From positions 32,829-96,828 of the forward strand of contig JAGQQG010000007.1 of assembly GCA_020426325.1 (NCBI GenBank): 64,000 bases of DNA, read 5' to 3'. The notes under the pieces were generated by a model. That model was given only the letters and a program-made list of their open reading frames with translations. It did not search any database and had not been told where the DNA came from. Position 1 is the stretch's first letter. Every line of letters begins with the position of its first letter. Positions 1 to 9,431 of this stretch are shown piece after piece. This DNA is from Planctomycetaceae bacterium (GTDB lineage Bacteria > Planctomycetota > Planctomycetia > Planctomycetales > Planctomycetaceae). A program made the position numbers and the translations under genes.

Positions 1-615
1 GAGCCGGAGGAAAGTCATTGCCACGAGACGTTCGGGAGGTGTGCCCGGCAGTTCACCAGCTCCCATGATCTCCTCGAACTCGTCGCCAGCGATCTGCTCT
101 TTGATGAACAGGTCGTAAGGCTTGTCGTCATTGAAGGCGTCAATGACATAGTCGCGATACCGCCACGCATGGGGCATGTCAGGGTCGCCTTCGTAGCCAG
201 CCGTGTCTGCGTAGCGGGCCAGGTCGAGCCACAACCGGGCCCAACGCTCGCCATAGCGGGGATCACTCAGGAGCCGGTCGACCAAATCCTCGTAAGCATG
301 AACCGAATCGTCTTCGAGGAATCTCTGGACTTCTTCTGGACTCGGAGGCAGGCCGATGAGGTCGAGGAACAGTCGTCTCACGAGTTTCTGCCGAGTCGCC
401 TCCGGTGCAGGTGTGAGACCGGCTTCATGCAGGCGAGCGAGAATGAACGAGTCGATGCCGTTACGGACCCACGGGGAATCAGTCTTGGGTGCTGATGCGA
501 CCTGCGGTGGTGTGAACGGCCATTTCGCCTCGCGTTGCGATTGCGCAGACGCATCCTGCACTATGAACAAGAGCAGGCAGCAGAGGCTGTGCCGAATTGT
601 TAACCTAAACAGCAT
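1..615 (-). CDS. DUF1549-domain (PSCyt-type) protein, N-terminal part, cut by window edge
   Basis: The reading frame starts at an ATG at 615 and stays open to the window edge (205 codons), so this is the N-terminal part of a longer gene. After a short hydrophobic leader ([10 protein letters not shown]) comes a DUF1549 block. It contains the family-typical pieces [41 protein letters not shown] and [19 protein letters not shown]. The leader is followed almost directly by DUF1549, without the cytochrome-like CxxCH domain that precedes it in the two complete homologues at 42.8 and 47.6 kb. Full members usually continue into DUF1553 and are thought to be exported. Their biochemical role is not established. 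It is divergent from the sulfatase gene, with about 120 bases between the starts. Confidence 0.85.
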   Translation of the reverse strand, partial: MLFRLTIRHSLCCLLLFIVQDASAQSQREAKWPFTPPQVASAPKTDSPWVRNGIDSFILARLHEAGLTPAPEATRQKLVRRLFLDLIGLPPSPEEVQRFLEDDSVHAYEDLVDRLLSDPRYGERWARLWLDLARYADTAGYEGDPDMPHAWRYRDYVIDAFNDDKPYDLFIKEQIAGDEFEEIMGAGELPGTPPERLVAMTFLRL

Positions 616-737
616 CGCGAAAACGTCCCCTTGAGATTCAGGGAGTGTCGATGAAGTCAGTGTATCAGCACGCAAGACAGATGTCCCGGTTCATCTATCT
701 GAGCACGGAATCAGCCCACGCAGGATCAAACCGATAC

Positions 738-2207
738 ATGAAACGAACTCTTACGATCGTCTTGCTGCTTCTGCTGATGGGGTCAACGCTGACTCAGGCT
801 GCGGAGAGAACCGGCGAGCATAAGATCAATGTGCTGTTCATCATCTCGGATGATCTGACGGCGACCGCCCTGTCGTGTTATGGCAACACGGTTTGCCGCA
901 CGCCGAACATCGATGCGATCGCTGCCCGTGGGACACGGTTCACGCGGGCTTACTGTCAGGGGACCTACTGCGGACCATCCCGGGCATCGATGTTGTCGGG
1001 GTACTATCCCCACGCGACGGGCGTGTTGGGGTACACGAGCCCTCGGCCCCAGATCGGCGACCGAGAAACATGGCCGCAGCACTTCAAGAACAACGGCTAC
1101 TACACGGCCCGTGTCAGCAAGATCTATCACATGGGTGTCCCCGGCGGCATTGAATACGGCGGAGACGGCCGCGATCACAACGACGGCAACGGGGCGGATG
1201 ACGAAGCCTCATGGACGGAACGCTTCAACAGTCCCGGACCGGAGTGGAAGGCAGCCGGTGACGGCGAGACGCTCGAAGGAAATCCCGACGGCACCAAACC
1301 GGTCGTGGGGGGCAACACGTTTGTCGTGGTCGAAGCAGAAGGCGACGACCTCGTGCATTCGGATGGGAAGACGGCAAGGAAGGCTGTTGAGTTGATTGAC
1401 GCTCACCAAGATGAACCGTTCTGGCTCGGCGTGGGGTTCGTGCGTCCCCATGTGCCGTTTGTCGCACCGCGGCCGTACTTTACTCCTTTCCTGCCCTATG
1501 ACGACCTGACGATCCCGATCAAGGTGCCGGGGGACTGGGACGACATCCCCACTGCCGGGATCAACTACAAGACCAGTATCAACATGCAGATGGATGTGCG
1601 GCGGCAGAAGAAAGCACTCGGCGGCTACTACGCCTGCGTCTCGTACATGGACGCGCAGGTCGGCAAGGTGATGCAGGCTCTGCGCGACGCGGGGCTGGAA
1701 GACGAGACGATCGTGATCTTTACCAGCGACCACGGATATCACCTGGGCGAGCACGATTTCTGGGCAAAGGTCAGCCTCCGGGACGAGTCTGCGGGTGTAC
1801 CGCTCATCATCAGCGTACCCGGGAAACAACCGGCCGTCTGTGATTCGTTCGTCGAACTGCTGGACCTCTATCCGACCATCTCTCAAGTGTGTGGTCTCGA
1901 TGTGCCAGAGCGATTACAGGGGCAGGACATCTCACCGATGCTTGACGATCCGACTCACACGGTACGCGAAGCAGCGTTCAGTGTCGCTCCCGCGAGAAAG
2001 GGGTTCCTCCTGCGGGACAACGACTGGGCCTACATCCAATACGAGGAAGATGCATCTGCCGGCATCGAACTGTTTGATACCGAAGCCGATCCGGGACAGT
2101 TTCACAATCTGGCCAGCGATCCTCAACACGCAGCAGTGGTCGAACGATTCAGAGCCCAACTTGCCGAGAAGCTGCGAGCCGTGCGCGACAGTGATCTCGA
2201 GAATTGA
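738..2207 (+). CDS. Secreted sulfatase (iduronate-2-sulfatase-like)
   Basis: A 489-residue alkaline-phosphatase-superfamily sulfatase. The ATG at 738 is preferred over an upstream in-frame ATG at 645 because it begins a clean signal peptide (MKRTLTIVLLLLLMGSTLTQA). Metal-site aspartates lie in VLFIISDDL just after the leader. The sulfatase signature CGPSR is at about residue 78, its Cys being the residue normally converted to formylglycine. Further conserved pieces are GFVRPHVPFVAPRPYF and FTSDHGYHLGEHDFWAK. The order and spacing resemble iduronate-2-sulfatase-type planctomycete enzymes, which remove sulfate esters from polysaccharides in the periplasm or outside the cell. The substrate cannot be told from sequence. 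No sulfatase-maturing enzyme is in the window. Confidence 0.93.
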   Translation: MKRTLTIVLLLLLMGSTLTQAAERTGEHKINVLFIISDDLTATALSCYGNTVCRTPNIDAIAARGTRFTRAYCQGTYCGPSRASMLSGYYPHATGVLGYTSPRPQIGDRETWPQHFKNNGYYTARVSKIYHMGVPGGIEYGGDGRDHNDGNGADDEASWTERFNSPGPEWKAAGDGETLEGNPDGTKPVVGGNTFVVVEAEGDDLVHSDGKTARKAVELIDAHQDEPFWLGVGFVRPHVPFVAPRPYFTPFLPYDDLTIPIKVPGDWDDIPTAGINYKTSINMQMDVRRQKKALGGYYACVSYMDAQVGKVMQALRDAGLEDETIVIFTSDHGYHLGEHDFWAKVSLRDESAGVPLIISVPGKQPAVCDSFVELLDLYPTISQVCGLDVPERLQGQDISPMLDDPTHTVREAAFSVAPARKGFLLRDNDWAYIQYEEDASAGIELFDTEADPGQFHNLASDPQHAAVVERFRAQLAEKLRAVRDSDLEN

Positions 2208-2543
2208 ACGCCGAGTGGAATCACGCGGTCGTGTCATTCGATGGCGGTTCGCTTGGCTGGATCTGACACAGCCGACGTCTGTCTGTTGAGCAAGAACAAC
2301 ACTGCAAACTTTTTTTGCACGGTGTTCGAAACGCAACGTCCCGGGACCGATGATGCCAAATGACATCATTGTGTCTCGATTTGCGAAGTGACCGTACCAC
2401 GAACGGTTCCGGATGCAGAGACTGTGCTGGCAAAGCGTTCGGAATCGATCCAAATAACGGCCATCGAACCCACTTCAGAATAAACGTGACCTAAATTTTC
2501 TGGAGTGGCAAAGTTGTGCAAATATTGAAGGCCTGCTCAAGCG
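2208..2543. other. Intergenic region, 336 bases, no gene seen
   Basis: No convincing reading frame is present. A small inverted repeat (ATGATG at 2350-2355 with CATCAT at 2364-2369) could be an operator for the downstream HD-GYP gene, but nothing else supports this. Confidence 0.3.
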
Positions 2544-4160
2544 ATGACTCAGCTCTGTGATCCACAAGTGACGACTGCTGCCGATTCAGTGCTGGCGTTT
2601 GCGCACTTTCTTGAAGAGAACCTCGGGATTCCCATCGCTCTCTGTTCGATCGATGGAGAGCATCAGAAGAATCCCGCTGACCAACTCCCCGCGCTGATGA
2701 CCTGTCATGATCTCAGCCGCGCAGCAGAATCGGCAGAGCGAAGAGGCTATGCCCTGTTCTCGTGTGATGAGCGACACACGGCCGTCGCCATCAAAGTGCC
2801 GGGAGTCCTGTCGACGCAAATTCTCGCGATTGGTGTCGTCCCGACTAAGCAGACTTCGATGTTGGAACGGCTGGTGACAGTCACGATGAAACTGGCTTCA
2901 CATCAGTCTCATCTACAGAAAAAATCGGACGAGTTGAACTCGTGTCTGGAGCAGATCACCTATGACATGGAGGAACAGACGTGGTTGCGAACATTGGCTG
3001 ACCAGATGCGGCTTTGTGACGTACGGATCACCGTTGAGAGCCTCGCTAAAGAAGTGCTGACATCCATGAAAGGGCTGATCTGTGCGGAATCGGTGGCCCT
3101 GTTTCAATCCAGAGGTGTTCCAGATGAACAGAGCATGACATGGATCGGCCCGCAGTACGTCAACGAGCCCTCCTGGAGGCGATGGCTTTGGTCGAATGCC
3201 TCCGTGGAATCATGTCCTCGCGCAAGGATCGCCAATGGTGGACGTGTTGAGCCCCACTTTCGGGCATCCGGTGTCAATTCGATCATTGCGGTCCCTTTGA
3301 TGGTGTCCAATCGCCTGAGAGGCTGGCTCGTCGCGGTGAATCGCATGGAAACGGAGGCAGGAATCTCTCTGCACTACCAATGTGGTCAGAGGGAATTTGG
3401 TACCGTCGAAGCCAGTCTGATGAGTGCTGCGGCGACCATGATTGGCACGCACTCCCACAATGTCGATCTGCTTCAACAGCAGGAGAGCCTGGTTCTCGGG
3501 GTGATCCAGTCAATGAGCAGTGCCATTGATGCACGTGATCCATACACACGGGGACACAGCGATCGAGTGGGATGGTATGCCCGATTGATCGCCGAGAAAC
3601 TGGAGTTGCCACGTCAGCAACGGGAGCGGATCTACATCTGCGGTCTGCTCCATGATATCGGAAAGATCGGCGTACCCGATGATGTCCTGCTCAAGCCGGG
3701 AAAACTGACCGATGAGGAATTCGACCTCATCAAACAGCATCCACAGATCGGGTACGACATTGTCAGGAATCTGCAGCAGTTTCAGGACCTGCTGCCAGGC
3801 ATCCTGCATCACCACGAGTCACTCGACGGGTCTGGATATCCTCATGGCCTGGTTGGTGAGTCTATCCCGCTTCAGGCAAGGATTCTGGCTGTCGCTGATG
3901 CATTTGACGCAATGTCGAGCAGCCGTCCCTACCGACAAGGGATGTCGGAACAAAAAGCCATCAGCATTCTTCGCGAGCGATCCGGCATTCAATGGGATGC
4001 TGCGATCGTCCGGGCCTTTCTGCAGATTCCCGAAGGTCTCCGTCAAGGGCATGCAGAAGTGTCAACAGAGTTCCGAACCGGGACCAACTTGCTGAATCAG
4101 GAACGAATCACTCCTGACACAGTGAACGCAGACGTCGAAGCACTGTTATCCGAGTTGTAG
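2544..4160 (+). CDS. GAF plus HD-GYP domain protein, likely cyclic-di-GMP phosphodiesterase
   Basis: 538 residues, soluble, without a signal peptide or receiver domain. The N-terminal 140 residues are unassigned. Residues about 150-315 look like a GAF sensor domain (GLICAESVALFQ, INSIIAVPLMVSNRLRGWLVAVNR-like pattern). The HD-GYP domain follows from about residue 320 with RDPYTRGHSDRV, the HD pair in LLHDIGKIGVPDD at about 370, HHHESLDGSGYPHGL at about 425 and AVADAFDAM. These are the metal ligands and GYP motif of the family, which hydrolyses cyclic di-GMP. An active enzyme is inferred because all key residues are present. The GAF ligand is unknown. The gene stands alone, with a weak GAAGG ribosome site upstream. 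Confidence 0.9.
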   Translation: MTQLCDPQVTTAADSVLAFAHFLEENLGIPIALCSIDGEHQKNPADQLPALMTCHDLSRAAESAERRGYALFSCDERHTAVAIKVPGVLSTQILAIGVVPTKQTSMLERLVTVTMKLASHQSHLQKKSDELNSCLEQITYDMEEQTWLRTLADQMRLCDVRITVESLAKEVLTSMKGLICAESVALFQSRGVPDEQSMTWIGPQYVNEPSWRRWLWSNASVESCPRARIANGGRVEPHFRASGVNSIIAVPLMVSNRLRGWLVAVNRMETEAGISLHYQCGQREFGTVEASLMSAAATMIGTHSHNVDLLQQQESLVLGVIQSMSSAIDARDPYTRGHSDRVGWYARLIAEKLELPRQQRERIYICGLLHDIGKIGVPDDVLLKPGKLTDEEFDLIKQHPQIGYDIVRNLQQFQDLLPGILHHHESLDGSGYPHGLVGESIPLQARILAVADAFDAMSSSRPYRQGMSEQKAISILRERSGIQWDAAIVRAFLQIPEGLRQGHAEVSTEFRTGTNLLNQERITPDTVNADVEALLSEL

Positions 4161-4370
4161 GGGAAGAGTGGTGCCTTGAGCCTTCCGGCCTCTGACATGG
4201 TTACAACGAATGTGCGAACTGCCGACATCGGAGCAGCTTTCCCAACCGTTCGGTCAGCGGTTTTTGCAACTTCTGATACCCCAACAAATGGGCAGCGGGT
4301 TGACGTTACTGAGAATTCGTGCCCATAATCGATTGTTGAAGTTCTCAATGACATACGTCAACAGACTGTC

Positions 4371-4799
4371 ATGCGAACACTCCCCGTCTTCACCTTGATT
4401 GCGATTCACTCCCTGTGCTCCTTGTTGGGACATGGCGGGCTGCATCTGGTGCAAGATACAGGTTGTCAGCATCATCGATGCGCCACCTGTGTTCTCTACG
4501 ACTGCTCATACCAGCCTTGTTGCAAACATCAGAGTCAACACTCAAACGGGCACGACTCTCATTCGCAGGAGTCTCGTTCCGAAAAACGGCAGACTCACTT
4601 CGATCAGAAGCACGAAGTCTGTCTGATCTGTCAGTGGCATGCGTCATGCAAGGTAACGGTCCATCTCCCATTGATCACGTTTCAGGCAAGCTTCAGTCTG
4701 GACGAACTGCCTGTCAGGAAAACAATAGCAGACTGTTCGGTTGCAAACACCGCTTGTTCCCGAGCTCCACCTCTCTTCAGCATACAAAGTTTCAGTTGA
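4371..4799 (+). CDS. Small secreted Cys/His-rich protein of unknown function
   Basis: 142 residues, with a hydrophobic N-terminal stretch (LPVFTLIAIHSLCSLLG) that looks like a signal peptide or anchor. The body is unusually rich in cysteine and histidine: a CxxxxCxxC-like cluster, then a His/Ser-rich low-complexity segment, then EVCLICQWH. Planctomycete genomes often contain short secreted proteins of this build (leader, His-rich spacer, CxxC-type motif near 'ICQ'). That comparison comes from memory of the group and is not a domain assignment. Metal binding is a plausible inference. It lies upstream of the DUF1559 gene with a 260-base gap. Confidence 0.6.
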   Translation: MRTLPVFTLIAIHSLCSLLGHGGLHLVQDTGCQHHRCATCVLYDCSYQPCCKHQSQHSNGHDSHSQESRSEKRQTHFDQKHEVCLICQWHASCKVTVHLPLITFQASFSLDELPVRKTIADCSVANTACSRAPPLFSIQSFS

Positions 4800-5059
4800 G
4801 TCGATCAGCGAGAAAGTGGACAGCCTTCGGTCTACTTCATGACGGTCGTCAGTGCGAGAGATTTCGTGTGCTCATTGAAAGACGGATGCCCAAGCATGAT
4901 TTGTTTGGGGATCGGAAAGCCACTGATGTCTCTGAACACTCAGATAAGCACGAGACTTGGGTAGGGACTCAAAGTCGCTAACAGTCAAAACATCAGAATC
5001 ACAGTTTTTTATCCTTTTCTTTTATTGTTTTGGTCCCTCGCAGGGCTGGGAGTTCATTC

Positions 5060-5968
5060 ATGAAGACTGGTCGACGCGGCTTCACGCTGATCGAACTGTT
5101 GGTCGTCATTGCCATCATCGGCATCCTCGTAGCGCTCCTGCTGCCTGCCGTGCAACAGGCGCGGGAGGCTGCACGCCGAACCCAGTGCACCAACAACCTC
5201 AAACAGATCGGACTGGCACTGCAGAATTATCATGACGCGCACAAGTTGTTTCCGCCCGGATACATCGCTGCCGGAACCGGTAGTCATGTCGCCCACACCG
5301 GAACCAGCGGCATCGGATGGGGAGCTCAGCTCCTTCCCGAACTCGATCAGGACAACCTTTGGAAACAATTTGATGCCAGACTCAGCATCATTGATCCCGC
5401 TAACGATGCCTTTCGAAAAACTCCTTTGAGCGTCTTTCGCTGTCCGTCTGACCCGCAGGTTGACCTCTGGGAAATCCAGCACGAATCCATGCCCGGTGTG
5501 GTCATCACAGAACTACCGATTGCAAACTACGTCGGTATGTTCGGCACTGGTGCACTCGATGGATGCGAGAATGCCGCAGGGACTCCTCCTGTCTCCTCAA
5601 GCGGCCAGTGTGTTGGTGATGGAACGTTCTACCACAACAGCAGCGTCCGTCTGCGAGACTTTTCGGATGGCTACACCAGTACCATCATGATTGGTGAGCG
5701 CCGCTCAGATGACCAAATGGGATGGAGATCAACATGGGTCGGCATGGTCCCCGAAGGGGAAGAGGCCTTTCAGCGAATCCTCGGTTCGGCCGATCACGTT
5801 CCCAACTCCCCGGATGGCCATTTTGATGACTTCAGCAGTTACCACGAAGGGGGGGCATTCTTCGGGCACGGTGACGGCAGCGTCCATTTTCTCTCCGAGA
5901 ACATGGACCTGTCCGTGTATCAGGCGCTGGCAACGATCAAAGGGGGAGAAATTGTCGGTGAGTACTGA
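5060..5968 (+). CDS. DUF1559 protein with prepilin-type N-terminal methylation motif
   Basis: 302 residues. The ATG at 5060 was chosen because it places the type IV prepilin-like leader at the N-terminus (KTGRRGFTLIELLVVIAIIG, with Gly-Phe cleavage and Glu at +5) and has a GGGAG ribosome site about 7 bases upstream. The segment after the helix (AVQQAREAARRTQCTNNLKQ, then NYHDAHKLFPPG) is diagnostic of planctomycete DUF1559 proteins. The C-terminus keeps the family HxGG...DGSVHFLS element (SSYHEGGAFFGHGDGSVHF). These proteins form very large paralogous families in planctomycetes and are probably exported or assembled by a type II secretion or pseudopilus system. The specific role is unknown. 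Confidence 0.95.
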   Translation: MKTGRRGFTLIELLVVIAIIGILVALLLPAVQQAREAARRTQCTNNLKQIGLALQNYHDAHKLFPPGYIAAGTGSHVAHTGTSGIGWGAQLLPELDQDNLWKQFDARLSIIDPANDAFRKTPLSVFRCPSDPQVDLWEIQHESMPGVVITELPIANYVGMFGTGALDGCENAAGTPPVSSSGQCVGDGTFYHNSSVRLRDFSDGYTSTIMIGERRSDDQMGWRSTWVGMVPEGEEAFQRILGSADHVPNSPDGHFDDFSSYHEGGAFFGHGDGSVHFLSENMDLSVYQALATIKGGEIVGEY

Positions 5969-5993
5969 GAGAACAACCCCACAGTGATCGCTG

Positions 5994-6572
5994 ATGACGC
6001 TCGCAGATCTCCGGAATCACTTTTGCTGTTCGCCGTTTCTACCGAATCACATCCACGAACTTGCTGCGGTGGCGCTCATCTTTCGTGAGGCGGATGATGA
6101 TCTGGAGATTCTCTTGATCAGGCGTGCTGATCGCGAGGACGATCCATGGTCGGGACACATCGCTTTCCCCGGCGGTCGAATGAGCCCGGCAGATCATTCC
6201 CCTCAGGCAACGGCTGAACGCGAAACTCTGGAAGAAATCGGACTCGACCTCACGCACTACGGTGAGTGCGTGGGATCGCTTGAACCAGAATCGCCGATGA
6301 AGCGAACATCAGGCACAAACCTGTTGGTCGTACCCTACCTCTACTCCCTCGACCACGAACCGGAGAAGTACGTCCTCAACCACGAGGTCGCCGAACTATT
6401 CTGGGTTAGGATCGGCCCGATGTTGCTTCGTCAGAACCTGACGAAGTTCCACTTTGAACACGAAGGGCGCTCTCACGTGCTCCCCGGCTTCAACGTCAAC
6501 GGCCACACCCTCTGGGGCATGAGCTACCGCATGCTGACGCGTGTGTTCTCGACAATTGAAGAAAACCTCTAA
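5994..6572 (+). CDS. Nudix hydrolase, CoA-pyrophosphatase-like
   Basis: 192 residues. A Nudix box is clear at about residues 60-85: GGRMSPADHS followed by TAERETLEEIGLDL, with the REx2EE metal-binding core. The extended form with SGHIAFPGGR upstream is the pattern of the NudL/CoA-diphosphatase branch (PF00293 with UPF0035-type signature), which cleaves coenzyme A or related dinucleotides. Substrate assignment by motif alone is tentative. The gene begins 25 bases after the DUF1559 stop and ends in a hairpin region it shares with a convergent gene. Confidence 0.88.
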   Translation: MTLADLRNHFCCSPFLPNHIHELAAVALIFREADDDLEILLIRRADREDDPWSGHIAFPGGRMSPADHSPQATAERETLEEIGLDLTHYGECVGSLEPESPMKRTSGTNLLVVPYLYSLDHEPEKYVLNHEVAELFWVRIGPMLLRQNLTKFHFEHEGRSHVLPGFNVNGHTLWGMSYRMLTRVFSTIEENL

Positions 6573-6574
6573 CT

Positions 6575-6598
6575 CCCTCTCCACTCGGGGGAGAGGGG
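6575..6598. repeat. CCCTCTCC/GGAGAGGG palindrome, copy 1
   Basis: Arms CCCTCTCC (6575-6582) and GGAGAGGG (6590-6597) sit three bases after the Nudix stop codon. A close relative lies at 7750-7772. It can act as a bidirectional terminator between converging genes, but its recurrence suggests a dispersed repeat family. Confidence 0.6.
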
Positions 6599-6681
6599 AT
6601 TCTCGTACACAACTCTTCGATTTGGTCGATTCGCTTTTTTTCGTGAAACTCAAAAACCAACTCTCACGGATAGTATTCTGC

Positions 6682-7659
6682 TCAGACATTCGCACCATCA
6701 TCATGGACTTTTACAGCTGTTGGGCGACGCAAACAATCTTCTGCAACCATAATCAGTCCTTCTGTATCATGAGTTGGAACGATGGCTAACCCCCAATCAC
6801 TTCCCTGCGTGTCGAGTTCAACGAGTGAGTATTTCGAGTGACTCAATTGAAGGGCAATCGCCGGTACGACTTCATCTCCGATTCCATCCGCAACTTCCAG
6901 CAAAACCCAATCGAGAGGTACATCCGTTGATCCACGGCACTCTCGAAGACGTCCCACGACAACGGCGGAACTGGCTCGGTGGTGGAAGATTCCGATGAAG
7001 TCGAACCGCTCGGCATACGTCAGCAGGTTCATCCAAACTCCCTCAGCATTTGCGGGTGGATCAATCGCAGTTTCTAACTCGTCGATCCACCGTCTAACCG
7101 CCAAGGAATCTCCTCGCAGCAAAATGTGTGCGGCCTGCTTGATTAATTCATGAATCACAATGGGATGCCTTGAGAGTTCGCCGAGTGGCCATACGTGACG
7201 AATCCGTTTCTCGGCCTCCCTTAACCGATGGTTGTCGTAGCGTGCGATTGCACGATCGATCAATTGATGGATGTTTTGATTGGTAGCTCCTCGCGGATAG
7301 CGAGCCGGACTTTCATCATTGTGAAATTCACTCGGGGCGAATCGCAGGAGTGCGTCAACTGCAGCCAGGCAATGTTCCTTGCTCAAGCAAACCCAGCGGT
7401 CCAGTTCTTCCCATGACGGATCAAGCTCGTAGAACAAATCACCCCATTCGCTCACAACAGGAGATGACAATGCAATCTCAATCCATGCGATTGCGTCTTC
7501 CTGAGGCAACTCACTTAACGACTTGCTCAGATCCGGATGTCGAATGTGAGAGCGTATTTCCGCAGCAGGCTCTTTCAGCAGTTGCTGAAGTATTCCTTTG
7601 AATCTCCGGCGTTGCCGCCAAAATCGCATTCGTCGGACAAGACGACCAAGCCACGACAA
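6682..7659 (-). CDS. Orphan protein of unknown function, 325 residues
   Basis: I do not recognise this protein. It starts with a very basic segment (WLGRLVRRMRFWRQRRRF), followed by a mostly helical, Trp- and Leu-rich body without signal peptide, membrane segment or known catalytic motif. The C-terminal 60 residues (SKYSLVELDTQGSDWGLAIV and onward) look like a small beta domain. By eye, base composition is somewhat richer in A+T than the neighbours. The gene is bracketed on both sides by copies of the same CCCTCTCC palindrome and is followed by the Nudix gene on the opposite strand. Recent arrival by transfer is possible but unproven. Confidence 0.65.
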   Translation of the reverse strand: MSWLGRLVRRMRFWRQRRRFKGILQQLLKEPAAEIRSHIRHPDLSKSLSELPQEDAIAWIEIALSSPVVSEWGDLFYELDPSWEELDRWVCLSKEHCLAAVDALLRFAPSEFHNDESPARYPRGATNQNIHQLIDRAIARYDNHRLREAEKRIRHVWPLGELSRHPIVIHELIKQAAHILLRGDSLAVRRWIDELETAIDPPANAEGVWMNLLTYAERFDFIGIFHHRASSAVVVGRLRECRGSTDVPLDWVLLEVADGIGDEVVPAIALQLSHSKYSLVELDTQGSDWGLAIVPTHDTEGLIMVAEDCLRRPTAVKVHDDGANV

Positions 7660-7749
7660 TTGCGCATCCCCTTTTCACATGGACCTGACTGGAAAGCGAA
7701 ACCCCTTGCGATCCCTCACCCTGATTCTTCGCTACGATTCAGAATCTGT

Positions 7750-7772
7750 CCCTCTCCCCCGAGGGGAGAGGG
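7750..7772. repeat. CCCTCTCCCC/GGGGAGAGGG palindrome, copy 2
   Basis: A perfect 10-base stem (7750-7759 with 7763-7772) and a three-base loop. It lies between the end of the aldehyde dehydrogenase gene and the start of the 325-residue orphan gene, preceded by a CCCTCACCCT stretch at 7713-7722. It may terminate the dehydrogenase transcript. Confidence 0.65.
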
Positions 7773-7798
7773 ATTTCGATAATCTCTTCAAGATCGAT

Positions 7799-9274
7799 TC
7801 AGTCCAGGCTCATCGTCACGGTCTTCAGCTCAGTGTAGTTGGCGAGGGCCGCTTCGCCGAGTTCGCGACCGATGCCGGACATTTTGAAGCCGCCGAAGGG
7901 GGCAGCGGCGTCGAAGACGTCGTAGCAGTTGACCCAGACCGTGCCTGCTTTCACTTTGGCAGCCAGGCTGTGGGCTTTCGCGATGTCGCGGGTCCAGACT
8001 GCGGCTGCAAGGCCGTAGAAGGTCTTGTTGGACCGCTCGATCACCTCATCGAATTCACGGAACGGCAACACGCTCATCACCGGGCCGAAGATTTCGTCTG
8101 TCGCGATGTCCATGTCGTCCGTCACGTTGTCGAACACGGTCGGCTCGACAAAGAAGCCCTTGTCGCCCCAGCGGCCGCCGCCCGTCCGGCAGTCGGCACC
8201 GGAGGATTTACCTCGTTCGATGTAGCCCATGATCTTCTCGAACTGATCCTTGTCCACCTGCGGCCCTTGAGCGGTCGCCGGGGAGAACGGGTCGCCCAGC
8301 TGGCGGTTCTTCGCCCGGTCGACCAGCCGCTCGACGAAGTCGCTGTGGATCGATTCCTCGACGAAGACCCGGCTGCCCGCACAACAGCACTGACCCTGGT
8401 TAAAGAACAGACCGAACTCGGCCCCCTGCACGGCCGCCTCAATGTCGCAGTCCGCGAAGACGACGTTGGGACTCTTGCCTCCCAGTTCGAGTGTGACCCG
8501 TTTGAGAGTCTGCGCCGCATCCCGCATGATGATCTGACCGACCTCGGTTGAACCTGTAAAGGCGACCTTGTCAACATCCGAATGGGCGACGATGGCAGCT
8601 CCCGTTTCACCAAATCCGCAGACGACGTTGATGACCCCCGGCGGGAATCCCGCTTCCATCGCGAGTTCCGCCATGCGCAGACATGACAGGGGCGTCTGCT
8701 CAGCCGGCTTCATCACGATGGTGCAACCAGCAGCGAGAGCCGGACCCCATTTCCAGGCAACCATCAATGCAGGGAAGTTCCACGGGATAATCTGACCGAC
8801 GACGCCGACAGGCTCTCGGCGCGTGTAACAGAAGTAGTTGCCCCGGACGGGTATTGTGTCCCCTTTGATCTTGTCAGCCCACCCTGCGTAATAGCGGAGG
8901 CAGTCAATGACGAGCGGCAGGTCCGCGTTCAACGCATCGATGATCGGCTTCCCGTTGTCCAGCGTCTCCAGAGCGGCCAGTTCGACGATGTTCTGTTCAA
9001 TCAGGTCAGCCAGCTTGAGCAGAAGAGCACCACGGTCGCGAGCGTCCATGTCATGCCATTCCCCTTCCTCAAACGCTCGTCGTGCCGCTTTGACGGCCCG
9101 GTCCACATCCTCAGCATTTGCCTGCGCGACATCAGTGATCTTCTCCTCGGTCGCCGGATGATAGGTCGCAAACGTTTCTCCCCTGACGGAGTCGCACCAT
9201 TCGCCATTGATGAGCAACTGATTGCGACGAATCTGCGGGCGGGCAACGGGAGCGGTTTCGAGCGTAGCGGACAT
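7799..9274 (-). CDS. NAD(P)-dependent aldehyde dehydrogenase
   Basis: 491 residues, the usual length of the ALDH superfamily, with no leader, so cytoplasmic. Conserved motifs in order: the nucleotide-fold segment [14 protein letters not shown], the KPAEQTPLS element, [10 protein letters not shown], the glutamate motif [12 protein letters not shown], and the catalytic cysteine cluster GQCCCAGSR at about residues 296-298, then [13 protein letters not shown] and [15 protein letters not shown] near the C-terminus. Overall it resembles the class 1/2 and betaine-aldehyde branch that oxidises aldehydes to acids. The physiological substrate is not indicated by neighbours. Confidence 0.95.
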   Translation of the reverse strand: MSATLETAPVARPQIRRNQLLINGEWCDSVRGETFATYHPATEEKITDVAQANAEDVDRAVKAARRAFEEGEWHDMDARDRGALLLKLADLIEQNIVELAALETLDNGKPIIDALNADLPLVIDCLRYYAGWADKIKGDTIPVRGNYFCYTRREPVGVVGQIIPWNFPALMVAWKWGPALAAGCTIVMKPAEQTPLSCLRMAELAMEAGFPPGVINVVCGFGETGAAIVAHSDVDKVAFTGSTEVGQIIMRDAAQTLKRVTLELGGKSPNVVFADCDIEAAVQGAEFGLFFNQGQCCCAGSRVFVEESIHSDFVERLVDRAKNRQLGDPFSPATAQGPQVDKDQFEKIMGYIERGKSSGADCRTGGGRWGDKGFFVEPTVFDNVTDDMDIATDEIFGPVMSVLPFREFDEVIERSNKTFYGLAAAVWTRDIAKAHSLAAKVKAGTVWVNCYDVFDAAAPFGGFKMSGIGRELGEAALANYTELKTVTMSLD

Positions 9275-9431
9275 GGATCGTTCTCCTGAGTGCGATGGCG
9301 AATGACGTCGATGTTCGTCGGATGGAACCTCAACACCAGTATATCAACGAACCGGCCAACTGTTCACCATGAGCGGACGAGACTGGGGCGACCGAAAGAG
9401 AACCAGATGTTGAACAGGCTCCCGATTCGGT

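Noticed and set aside
4415..4981. A 188-codon plus-strand open frame overlapping the Cys/His-rich gene
   Set aside because: Out of frame with the gene that has a leader; continues into non-coding sequence.
7598..8551. A 317-codon plus-strand open frame opposite the aldehyde dehydrogenase
   Set aside because: Its composition reflects the antisense of the ALDH gene, which has complete catalytic motifs.
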